Shown in pieces: positions 1-6,015 of a DNA stretch of 9,074 bases. This DNA is from Pseudomonadota bacterium. GTDB lineage: Bacteria > Bdellovibrionota > Oligoflexia > Oligoflexales > Oligoflexaceae. The stretch's first letter is position 1. Every line of letters starts with the position of its first letter. The notes below the pieces were generated by a model. The model was not told the DNA's origin and did no database searches. It worked only from the letters and a program-made list of their open reading frames with translations. The stretch covers positions 1 to 9,074 of the forward strand of contig JAKQGS010000186.1 in the NCBI GenBank assembly GCA_029556045.1, read 5' to 3'. A program made the translations under genes and the position numbers.

Positions 1-645
1 CGGAAGTCGGTGGTGGAAACCGTCGTCACCTGGAAGGATCAGAAGCAGGGACGGCAGGTGGTGTCCTTTTTAAAGAGCATGAATACCACCAGCGATGGTC
101 TCGCCAAAACGATTATGGAGACCGTGCGGTATCATCTCCCCCATCCCTATCTGACCTATCAAGACAACGGCAAATGGTTTGTGGTGCAGCCCAAAAAAGC
201 CAAACGGTTCTGGCTCCTCAAGGGCGACGAAGTGCTGATGGATGCGGATGGTCGGGCATTTCCCCTAAATCGCGACGGCAAAGGAAGATTGCAGCTGCTC
301 TCAGGAAAATCATCTCCTTGTGGACGGGACACGCGATTGTCCCGTTGCCTGGTGTTTGCTTCGACCTTTCAGGATATACCGCCAGTGGATGGCTGGATTC
401 CCCTTCGTGTTAAGATCCCTGCCCCGGTGCAGGATGGCATGAAAGTCTATTTTTCCGGCTATCAGGCCCATCACGTGGGGCAGCAGGTGTGGGAATACTG
501 GGGACAGCCTGGGGCGGAATCCCCCGTACTGATTATCCGGGGGGGACAAGTGCTGGAATATCAAAAAGTGCGTGACATTCCCAGCGGGCTCGCGCAAATT
601 TCATCCAAGGCTCCAGTTAAGGCTTCCCGCAAGAAAAAGTTATAA
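1..645 (+). CDS. Unrecognised protein, C-terminal part or whole (5' end uncertain at window edge)
   Basis: I do not recognise this protein. The frame is open to the left edge of the window, so the true start may lie outside. In-frame GTG codons at 10 and 13 sit behind a GGAAG at 2-6 and could be a start, giving about 210 residues. No signal peptide, membrane segment or known catalytic motif is visible. The sequence is rich in Trp, Tyr and short beta-prone stretches (for example GKWFVVQPKKAKRFWLLKGD), with a mid-protein CGRDTRLSRC stretch and a strongly basic end (KASRKKKL). The basic tail may bind nucleic acid or ribosomes, but that is only inference. The stop at 643-645 lies 11 bases before serA, whose Shine-Dalgarno AAGGA overlaps the stop, so the two genes are probably cotranscribed and perhaps translationally coupled. 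Codon use resembles serA, so it looks native. Confidence that it is a real gene is good; its function is unknown. Confidence 0.7.
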   Translation, partial: RKSVVETVVTWKDQKQGRQVVSFLKSMNTTSDGLAKTIMETVRYHLPHPYLTYQDNGKWFVVQPKKAKRFWLLKGDEVLMDADGRAFPLNRDGKGRLQLLSGKSSPCGRDTRLSRCLVFASTFQDIPPVDGWIPLRVKIPAPVQDGMKVYFSGYQAHHVGQQVWEYWGQPGAESPVLIIRGGQVLEYQKVRDIPSGLAQISSKAPVKASRKKKL

Positions 646-656
646 GGACCCGTGCC

Positions 657-2252
657 ATGCTGAAACACAAGATCCTGATTACCGGCAAGTTGGATGATCA
701 GGCTATCCAGGCTTTTCAACAAAATCCCAACTACGATGTGGTTTATAAACCGGACTGCAAGCGGGACGAGATCGAGCGTGACATCGCGGATGCTCACGTG
801 ATTGTTTCCCGCAGTGAAACCAATGTGGACCGTCGCCTGATTGAAAAATCCCCACAGCTTAAATTGATTGCCCGCGCTGCCGTGGGGGTTGGCAATATCG
901 ATCTGGAGTATGCAACGGAACGGGGCATACTTGTGGTGAATACCCCTGGGAAAAATACCAACTCCGCTGCCGAACTCACAATAGGACTGATGCTCGGGCT
1001 TTTGCGTAAGATTCCCGAGGCCGTGCAGACGGTGAAAGGGGGCGGCTGGGATCGCCATCGGTTTACCGGACGGGAGCTGCGGGGCAAACGGATCGGCATT
1101 GTGGGGCTGGGCAATGTGGGCCATCGGGTGGCGCAGTTTGCCCATGGATTCGACATGGAAGTCCTGGCGTATGATCCCTATATCGCGTCGGAAATATTTG
1201 CCAAACACCGGGCAACCCCTTGTGGATCACTCAAAGAATTGGCCGCAAAAGTTGATTTTCTGACGTTTCATGTGCCGCTGAATCGCGAGACCAAAGGCAT
1301 GGTGACCCGCGAGATTCTGGAAACACTGCCCAAGGGGGCCTGGCTGATCAACGCCGCCCGCGGTGGGCTGGTGGATGAAAAAACGCTGCTGGAGTTCTTA
1401 AATTCTGGTCACTTGGGTGGTGCTGCGATCGACACCTTTAATGAAGAGCCGGTGCCGTTTCCCGATCTGGTGCGGCATCCCAAAGTGGTGTGTACCCCTC
1501 ATATCGGCGCTTCCACGGTGGAGGCCCAGCGGGCCATTGGAGCCGCCATTGTGGAGCAGGTTTCCAAAGCTCTCAGTGGGCACGTGGTGGATTATCCCGT
1601 GAACATTCCGGAGATCGGGGTTCTGGATCATCCGGGGCTCAAAGCCTATGCGGTTCTGGCAGAAAAACTGGGTTCGGTGGTGGGACAGATCATCCCGTTC
1701 AACCCCCAGCGTGTGGACATCAAATATCGCGGCGAACTGGCGCAGTGGGACCACCGGGTGGTACGGCTCAGTTGGATGAAGGGATATGCGGGGTATGTGC
1801 GGGACAGCCTGGTGTCATTTGTTAACGTGAACCAGGAATTTGAAAAAATGGGGATTCGGGTGGAGGATCAGGATGATCCCGATTTTTCCGCGTACAAATC
1901 CGCCCTTAAGGTGACGGTGACAGGGGACCAGGGGCAAACCCTGGAGATTGGCGGGGTAGTATTTGACAACATCAACCCCCGGTTCACTCTGTTGAACGAC
2001 TATTATTTTGAAGTGGATCTGTCCCGGCTAATGCTGATGATTGAAAATCATGACCGCCCCGGTGTTATCGGTGATGTGGGGCATTTTTTGGCCCACAAGG
2101 GCGTGAATATCAGCTCCTTTGTGCTGAGTCGGAATTCTGAGGGCGGCAAGGCTTTGGCGGTGGTGTGTATCGACAATGAGGTGCAACGGGAAGATCTGGA
2201 AGAATTCAGCAAGATCAAAAACGTGATTGCGGTGCATGCCCTAAGTCTTTGA
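657..2252 (+). CDS. serA: D-3-phosphoglycerate dehydrogenase (long form with ASB and ACT domains)
   Basis: Cytosolic enzyme that oxidises 3-phosphoglycerate to 3-phosphohydroxypyruvate with NAD+, the first committed step of serine synthesis. The protein has 531 residues, the usual length of the long (Mycobacterium-type) form. Visible elements: the Rossmann loop G150-L-G152-N-V-G155 with the acidic D173 after the second strand (LAYDPY), and the 2-hydroxyacid dehydrogenase signatures NAARGGLVDE and PHIGAST. The likely catalytic triad is R235, E264 and H282. The 29- and 18-residue spacings match, as I recall it, the mycobacterial enzyme rather than E. coli SerA. Residues about 310-455 form the intervening (ASB-like) domain. 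Residues about 458-531 are an ACT domain (ENHDRPGVIGDVG), so serine feedback is likely but not shown. ATG at 657 has AAGGA at 644-648. It follows the unknown gene by 11 bases and precedes greB by 11, suggesting an operon. Confidence 0.96.
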   Translation: MLKHKILITGKLDDQAIQAFQQNPNYDVVYKPDCKRDEIERDIADAHVIVSRSETNVDRRLIEKSPQLKLIARAAVGVGNIDLEYATERGILVVNTPGKNTNSAAELTIGLMLGLLRKIPEAVQTVKGGGWDRHRFTGRELRGKRIGIVGLGNVGHRVAQFAHGFDMEVLAYDPYIASEIFAKHRATPCGSLKELAAKVDFLTFHVPLNRETKGMVTREILETLPKGAWLINAARGGLVDEKTLLEFLNSGHLGGAAIDTFNEEPVPFPDLVRHPKVVCTPHIGASTVEAQRAIGAAIVEQVSKALSGHVVDYPVNIPEIGVLDHPGLKAYAVLAEKLGSVVGQIIPFNPQRVDIKYRGELAQWDHRVVRLSWMKGYAGYVRDSLVSFVNVNQEFEKMGIRVEDQDDPDFSAYKSALKVTVTGDQGQTLEIGGVVFDNINPRFTLLNDYYFEVDLSRLMLMIENHDRPGVIGDVGHFLAHKGVNISSFVLSRNSEGGKALAVVCIDNEVQREDLEEFSKIKNVIAVHALSL

Positions 2253-2263
2253 GGATCTCGGTC

Positions 2264-2752
2264 GTGACTTTGAAATTGAGTGACCTCAAAAATCCTATGA
2301 CCCGTCGTGGGTATCAGCGGTTGGCGGAAGAACATCGACACCTGCTGGAGGATGTGCGACCCGGCATCCTGGATGGTATTGCCACGGCTGCGGCGGAAGG
2401 GGATCGTTCGGAAAATGCCGAATACATTTATGGCCGCAAACGGCTGCGGGAGCTGGACAAAAAGCTGCGGCAGCTGACATCCTTCCTCAAGGATGCCCAA
2501 GTGATTGATCCGGAAAATATCCGCAGTGACCGCGTTTTTTTTGGTGCCACCGTGACGATTCGCGATGAAGAGGACGTGGTGCGGGAATGGATGATCGTGG
2601 GGATGGGGGAAGCGGACGCGGATGCCCGCACCATCTCGTGGAAGTCTCCTCTGGGGCGGGCCCTTCTTGATAGAAAAGTGGGGGATTGGGTGACGGTAGA
2701 GCGCCCTGCGGGCTCCATGGACTACGAAATTTTGAATATTCGGTTTGTATAG
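2264..2752 (+). CDS. greB: Transcription elongation factor GreB
   Basis: Cytosolic factor that enters the secondary channel of RNA polymerase and stimulates cleavage of backtracked RNA, rescuing arrested complexes. The 162-residue product has the family layout: an N-terminal antiparallel coiled coil (about 12-85) with the tip motif GDRSENAEY carrying the acidic pair D47 and E50 that positions catalytic Mg2+, then an FKBP-like C-terminal domain (PLGRALLDRKVGDWVTVERP region). KRLRELDKKLR and the VFFGA strand fit GreB better than GreA. I chose GTG at 2264 because GAGGA at 2251-2255 sits 8 bases upstream. This gives six residues more than E. coli GreB before the TR-GY motif. A TTG at 2249 (overlapping the serA stop) has no good ribosome site, and ATG 2297 would give a shorter start also without one. 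The Shine-Dalgarno overlaps the serA stop, which suggests coupling to serA. No clear terminator follows, only a weak hairpin at 2795-2810. Confidence 0.93.
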   Translation: MTLKLSDLKNPMTRRGYQRLAEEHRHLLEDVRPGILDGIATAAAEGDRSENAEYIYGRKRLRELDKKLRQLTSFLKDAQVIDPENIRSDRVFFGATVTIRDEEDVVREWMIVGMGEADADARTISWKSPLGRALLDRKVGDWVTVERPAGSMDYEILNIRFV

Positions 2753-2794
2753 GAATGAATGCACAAGCGCTGATACCGTGTCCTGAGCCGCAGG

Positions 2795-2810
2795 CGAAGG
2801 ATCCCCTTCG
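2795..2810. terminator. Small hairpin between convergent greB and arfB (weak terminator candidate)
   Basis: CGAAGG-ATCC-CCTTCG is a perfect 6-bp stem with a 4-base loop in the 97-base gap between the convergent genes greB and arfB. A second small stem, CCTG...CAGG, lies just upstream at about 2782-2794. No run of T follows on either strand, so as a rho-independent terminator it is poor. It may act only as an RNA 3'-end structure. The position is suggestive; the function is inferred. Confidence 0.3.
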
Positions 2811-2849
2811 AATAACATCCATATGCATCGACGAAAAAAGTTTGTCCCA

Positions 2850-3266
2850 TCAATAGTCGATCTTCTGCCGGCCTTTTTTGATATCCCCATGCTTCTTTTT
2901 CGAAGAAATGCGTTTTTCTTTGGCGGCCCGCGAGGGTTTGGTGGGTTTGCGCTTTTTGGGAGCCACCGCAACCGCCTTCAGCATGGCGGCCAGTTTTTCC
3001 AGACAGATCTCTATATTACGGGCCTGATCACGTGACTCATCGGCGGCGATCACCAGGCGCCCGTCGGTGGTGAGTTTGTTACCATACGCCGCCAAAAATC
3101 GTTCCTGCACGTCAGGTGGCAGTGACGACGTCGTGGAAAAATTCCACGATAAAATCGCCTTGCTGTTGACCTTGTTGACGTTCTGTCCACCCGGACCCGA
3201 GCTGCGGGCAAATGAAAATTCCAGCTCGAAATCAGGGATTTGGATTCGAGGGGTAACCACCAGCAT
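2850..3266 (-). CDS. arfB: Alternative ribosome-rescue factor / peptidyl-tRNA hydrolase ArfB (YaeJ/ICT1 family)
   Basis: Releases the nascent chain from ribosomes stalled on mRNAs lacking a stop codon: the GGQ loop hydrolyses peptidyl-tRNA in the large subunit while a basic C-terminal tail lies in the empty mRNA channel. The 138-residue product has RSSGPGGQNVNK with GGQ at residues 26-28, the same place as in E. coli ArfB (about 140 residues), the family strand IPDFELEFSFAR before it, and a long Lys/Arg-rich tail from about residue 100 (KKRKPTKPSRAAKEKR). There is no codon-recognition domain, so it is not a full release factor. The frame also reads from an ATG at 3332 (22 more residues). I prefer ATG 3264-3266 because homology begins there and because a promoter at 3338-3367 would start transcription at about 3331. 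The ribosome site (GCGAG) is modest. It converges on greB and is probably monocistronic. Confidence 0.92.
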   Translation of the reverse strand: MLVVTPRIQIPDFELEFSFARSSGPGGQNVNKVNSKAILSWNFSTTSSLPPDVQERFLAAYGNKLTTDGRLVIAADESRDQARNIEICLEKLAAMLKAVAVAPKKRKPTKPSRAAKEKRISSKKKHGDIKKGRQKIDY

Positions 3267-3337
3267 GGTCGGCTCGCTTTCTTTGGTTGGCGGAATGTGA
3301 ACAAAAAGGGGGGCAAGCACAGGCTCCCTCATGGAAC

Positions 3338-3367
3338 ATCATAACAGAGACCACCGGCAGGTTGTAA
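3338..3367 (-). promoter_or_regulatory. Candidate promoter of arfB
   Basis: On the minus strand, TTACAA (3367-3362) and TATGAT (3343-3338) are separated by 18 bases. The -10 matches the sigma-70 consensus at five of six positions; the -35 matches at three of six. The predicted transcript start, near 3331, leaves a leader of about 65 bases before the chosen arfB ATG and is too close to the longer ATG at 3332 for that to be used. Seen by eye only. Confidence 0.4.
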
Positions 3368-3546
3368 TTCACTTGACAGATGATCGGATCGCGGTTGACT
3401 TGTTGTTCTTTCCTCTGAAAAAATTATCAATACGTATGCTATTTGTTTTATTTCCAAAAAAACACGATCAATACAGCTCACAAGTTATGCGGTAATCCAA
3501 CCTCGCTTCTGTTAAAATACGGTAAAGACAGCCAAGAGGAATCATG
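3368..3546. other. AT-rich intergenic region upstream of the Cys-rich lipoprotein gene
   Basis: The stretch holds no convincing ORF. It is clearly richer in A and T than the flanking genes, with A and T runs around 3418-3470. Scattered promoter-like boxes occur: TTGACA 3373-3378, TTGACT 3395-3400, TTGTTC 3403-3408 with TATCAA 3425-3430 (16-base spacer), and TAAAAT 3513-3518 close to the gene without a good -35. None forms a convincing pair, so the promoter of the downstream gene is probably here but I cannot place it. AAGAGGA at 3534-3540 is the ribosome site of the downstream gene. Confidence 0.5.
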
Positions 3547-4827
3547 ATGAACACCAGACTTATGCAGGTTTTTCTGTTTGGAATCTGTTTGGGTATTTCC
3601 CAGTGTAAAGTCCGATCTACGGTTTCCCTGCCAAAAAACCAGGCTCCCATATTGGAGCCCATCACGGGTTCCGGTGGGGACGATTTGGCCTATGACTTTT
3701 TTAATACCCCGGAACAAGAAGGCGTGGGTCGTTGGCCCGACAAGCCCTTTCAACGCTACCGCCTAACCTCCGGCACTTTTGATTCGGTGACACTGGATGT
3801 TGGCAAAACCCAGATTTTTAACGATGTAGGGGGCGGAGTTAGAAAAAGTCAAACAAGCAAGGCAGCTGTCAATATAACGCTCTATCTTATTAAGTCGGTG
3901 AAGAATCGCCAAGACGGCGGACGAAGCCGGGTTGCCGATACGGACCCTGAAACCGGTGAGGTTTTTTTCGTATCCGCTCAAGAAAACGAGGATGGTAGCT
4001 TTTCAGGGGATGTGGACGCAGAGACGGGTCGCCCCATCTCCTTCATCTATTATTGTGAGTACAAGGCCACCATGTCATTGGAAACCGCCACAACCGCAAG
4101 TCTCCGGGCTTTTATTGCGGGAATTGCCGGTTCCAGAGGAACAAGAACCGAAGTAGAAACGGCTCACTGGTCCACTTTTTTCCCGATGAACTATGCGAAG
4201 GATTTTGGAAATGGAATGATTAAACGGCCAACACCGCAGGAACTTTATAATGCTTGTGTGAATTACCTCACGGATCCGACAATCGCAGACTTCTGGGGTT
4301 TGAAAGGCACCAGCATCGCGGACGTCCTAACCGAGGATCTTAAACTACTTTCCTCCACCATGATTGAAAATGCTGCTGATACTGCTTGTATACCCTCCGA
4401 AAATGTCCTTTCAACAGAAACGGATCCACAATGCCAGGATTGGTATAATGGTCTAGGGGCCCCCAAGTTCTACATTGAACAAATAAAACCGGTGGGACGC
4501 TGCGTTCCAATCGGAACGGGATCTTCTGGGAACTGCTCCCTGGTAACACCCGAGAATGGTGGATGTTCCCTTTACGCCAAGCCTGCGATTGCCGAGACCG
4601 AAGGGGAGCACAAAAAGTCTACCGTCGATTGGGCCACACTAACCCCAGAACGTCGGACGGGGTACCGCCGCGTTACCATAGGGTTGGAAGGTTACCCCTG
4701 CGACATCGGCACGACGTGTGAAGCGGTAGAAGCAAGGGGAGTTGTCGGGGATGTCATCAATTTTCTGCAGTCCACGGGTCAGATGGGCCTGCGCGCCAAA
4801 TGCAAACGTGCCGCTGCAGCGGATTGA
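3547..4827 (+). CDS. Putative exported Cys-rich lipoprotein, function unknown
   Basis: I recognise no domain. The 426-residue product begins with a basic residue (R4) and a hydrophobic stretch (LMQVFLFGICLGIS), ending at Cys20 in the context GISQC. This resembles a lipoprotein signal, but Gln at -1 is atypical, so lipidation is less certain than export. The mature part has ten further cysteines: one at about 170 (YYCEYK) and nine from about 237 to the end. The even number suggests up to five disulfides outside the cytoplasm. There are no transmembrane segments after the signal. Two adjacent ATGs (3544 and 3547) are possible starts; AAGAGGA ends at 3540, leaving three or six bases, so the second is preferred. 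The gene has its own upstream AT-rich region and a strong terminator, so it is monocistronic. Codon use is more mixed (AGA, ATA, ACA, TCT appear) than in serA or ade, which may point to transfer or relaxed selection. Confidence 0.8.
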   Translation: MNTRLMQVFLFGICLGISQCKVRSTVSLPKNQAPILEPITGSGGDDLAYDFFNTPEQEGVGRWPDKPFQRYRLTSGTFDSVTLDVGKTQIFNDVGGGVRKSQTSKAAVNITLYLIKSVKNRQDGGRSRVADTDPETGEVFFVSAQENEDGSFSGDVDAETGRPISFIYYCEYKATMSLETATTASLRAFIAGIAGSRGTRTEVETAHWSTFFPMNYAKDFGNGMIKRPTPQELYNACVNYLTDPTIADFWGLKGTSIADVLTEDLKLLSSTMIENAADTACIPSENVLSTETDPQCQDWYNGLGAPKFYIEQIKPVGRCVPIGTGSSGNCSLVTPENGGCSLYAKPAIAETEGEHKKSTVDWATLTPERRTGYRRVTIGLEGYPCDIGTTCEAVEARGVVGDVINFLQSTGQMGLRAKCKRAAAAD

Positions 4828-4857
4828 TTGAAATCGAAAATTCTGCTTGCATTCTTT

Positions 4858-4880
4858 GGCGCCCTTGTGGCGCCTTTTTT
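4858..4880 (+). terminator. Rho-independent terminator of the Cys-rich lipoprotein gene
   Basis: GGCGCC (4858-4863), loop CTTGT, GGCGCC (4869-4874), then six T (4875-4880). This is a GC-only 6-bp stem with a tight loop and a perfect T tract, 30 bases after the stop at 4827. On the other strand it lacks a T run, so it mainly serves the rightward gene, although it lies just beyond the end of the convergent gene at 4902. Confidence 0.9.
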
Positions 4881-4901
4881 ATACGGTTTCCTGCGCGAAT
4901 T

Positions 4902-5819
4902 TTAATGGGCCATTACAGCATAACTGTTGCGGAGTGGCTGGATGGTATCCGCAATAAAATTGTCCAGTCCCTCCATGGGACCTTCCTGGTTCAGAAGGTA
5001 GGACAGGCTTTCATCAGTTAAAGCTGCGTTGATATCGTAAGTCTGGCCATCAATGTCGATGGTCCGGTCGATCAAACGGATGCCGTGGCTATAGTCGGCA
5101 TAACCGACGCGGTGCACGATACTGAGGGGTTGAATCGGTTTGCCATTAAGGCGATGCCAGCCGTAGATGGCGATCTTGTTTTTCTTTTCCCAAAGGCGAC
5201 GGCTGAGCACCACATCCTTCTTGTGGCCTGCCAGAATCTCGCCGGTGGATACACCGGCGTCACGGCGTTCGTCTTCCACCACACTTTCATGCCAGGCATA
5301 GTAGCTGTTGCGGACCATTTCCATGGTTGGGGGCAGTGGATGGGGTTTTAATGCATAATCTGCGTGCCGATAGATCTGGTCAACCATGGTGGCGGTGGGC
5401 AGGGTTGCCTGCAAGGCGGATGCGATCTTCAGGGCGGATACCAGATTCATGGGAATACGCACAAAATCCTGATCAGAACCAATGGCCAGGTAGTCGGGCA
5501 GGGCGTGGTAGGTCACCGTGACCGCCTGTCCGTCCGGAGCGATCATCTGGGTGGTGATTTCTTTATAGCGGCGCAAAAAACTGGGCACATTACCCGCCAG
5601 GATCTCCCGCACGATGGCGTCCTCTCGCTCTTCAAGCGACAGGTGCTGGGTGGCGGTTAAAAAGCCTGTGCCACTGAGGGCATCCACCGTCCGGTGCGGT
5701 AGAGGAAGCATTGGTGGAAGTTGCATGCCTATATGCCAGGAGCTGGTGCAGAAAATCGTGCTCAAGAGGATTCCCAGCTGCGACAATTTGATGGTGAATT
5801 TTACCAAGGCTGCTCCCAT
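4902..5819 (-). CDS. Protein of unknown function with hydrophobic N-terminus (YADYSHG motif)
   Basis: The 305-residue protein is one I cannot name. Blocks that look functionally constrained are PDYLAIGSDQDFVRIPMNL (108-126), PTATMVDQIY (141-150), AGHKKDVV (197-204), IYGWHRLNGKPIQPLS (218-233) and HRVGYADYSHGIR (236-248). These I recall, without certainty, from uncharacterised secreted bacterial proteins. Conserved-looking H199, H222, H236, D242 and H245 could be catalytic or metal-binding, but that is inference. The N-terminus (MGAALVKFTIKLSQLGILLSTIFC) is basic then hydrophobic, so it may be a signal peptide or anchor; it lacks a lipobox. ATG 5817-5819 is well supported: GGGAGGG lies 8 bases upstream. 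It ends 21 bases from the terminator of the convergent lipoprotein gene and is divergent from ade, so probably transcribed alone. No internal repeats or frameshift are apparent. Confidence 0.85.
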   Translation of the reverse strand: MGAALVKFTIKLSQLGILLSTIFCTSSWHIGMQLPPMLPLPHRTVDALSGTGFLTATQHLSLEEREDAIVREILAGNVPSFLRRYKEITTQMIAPDGQAVTVTYHALPDYLAIGSDQDFVRIPMNLVSALKIASALQATLPTATMVDQIYRHADYALKPHPLPPTMEMVRNSYYAWHESVVEDERRDAGVSTGEILAGHKKDVVLSRRLWEKKNKIAIYGWHRLNGKPIQPLSIVHRVGYADYSHGIRLIDRTIDIDGQTYDINAALTDESLSYLLNQEGPMEGLDNFIADTIQPLRNSYAVMAH

Positions 5820-5906
5820 TGACTGCGCCCTCCCGCTGCAAACTCGTCTGATGTGGTTTCTATAAATCCATAATCGGGGCTTGGGGGCGAGGACTAAAAT
5901 AGGGCG

Positions 5907-5946
5907 AATTTCCCCAGGGATTTCATGGGGGTAAAATTTTTTTAAA
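5907..5946. other. Imperfect inverted repeat and A/T tract in the divergent intergenic region
   Basis: AATTTCCCC (5907-5915) and GGGGGTAAAATT (5927-5938) form an imperfect inverted repeat around an 11-base centre, followed by seven T and AAA. It lies upstream of the ade -10 box and between two divergent genes, so it could be a regulator site or an UP-like element. Nothing in the sequence identifies a binding protein. Confidence 0.3.
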
Positions 5947-5983
5947 GTTCACAAAATCAACCGCGCGGTATGGCTTCCCCGTG

Positions 5984-5989
5984 TATAAT
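5984..5989 (+). promoter_or_regulatory. -10 box of the ade promoter
   Basis: A perfect TATAAT lies 26 bases before the ade ATG, giving a leader of about 20 bases that contains the ribosome site GGGAGG (6003-6008). At 15-19 base spacing the -35 position is only GC-rich sequence (CCGCGC), with no match to TTGACA. That suggests either activator dependence or a non-standard promoter. The short leader leaves no room for a riboswitch downstream of this start. Confidence 0.55.
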
Positions 5990-6015
5990 AAAAACACCAA
6001 TCGGGAGGGTAGGTT

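Noticed and set aside
561..1208. Open frame of 215 codons antisense to the start of serA
   Set aside because: The translation shows no domain and low-complexity features, and the opposite strand is the well-supported SerA catalytic domain.
2249..2263. TTG start for GreB overlapping the serA stop
   Set aside because: There is no ribosome site at a suitable distance, whereas GTG 2264 has GAGGA 8 bases upstream.
2048..2971. Open frame of 307 codons on the minus strand across serA, greB and the end of arfB
   Set aside because: It lies antisense to genes with strong family motifs, its translation is rich in Pro, His and Arg without any motif, and it has no credible ribosome site. It is a shadow of the GC-biased coding strand.
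5842..6015. Purine riboswitch ahead of adenine deaminase
   Set aside because: The leader after the consensus -10 is only about 20 bases, and I see no three-way junction with the conserved loop sequences of the purine aptamer.
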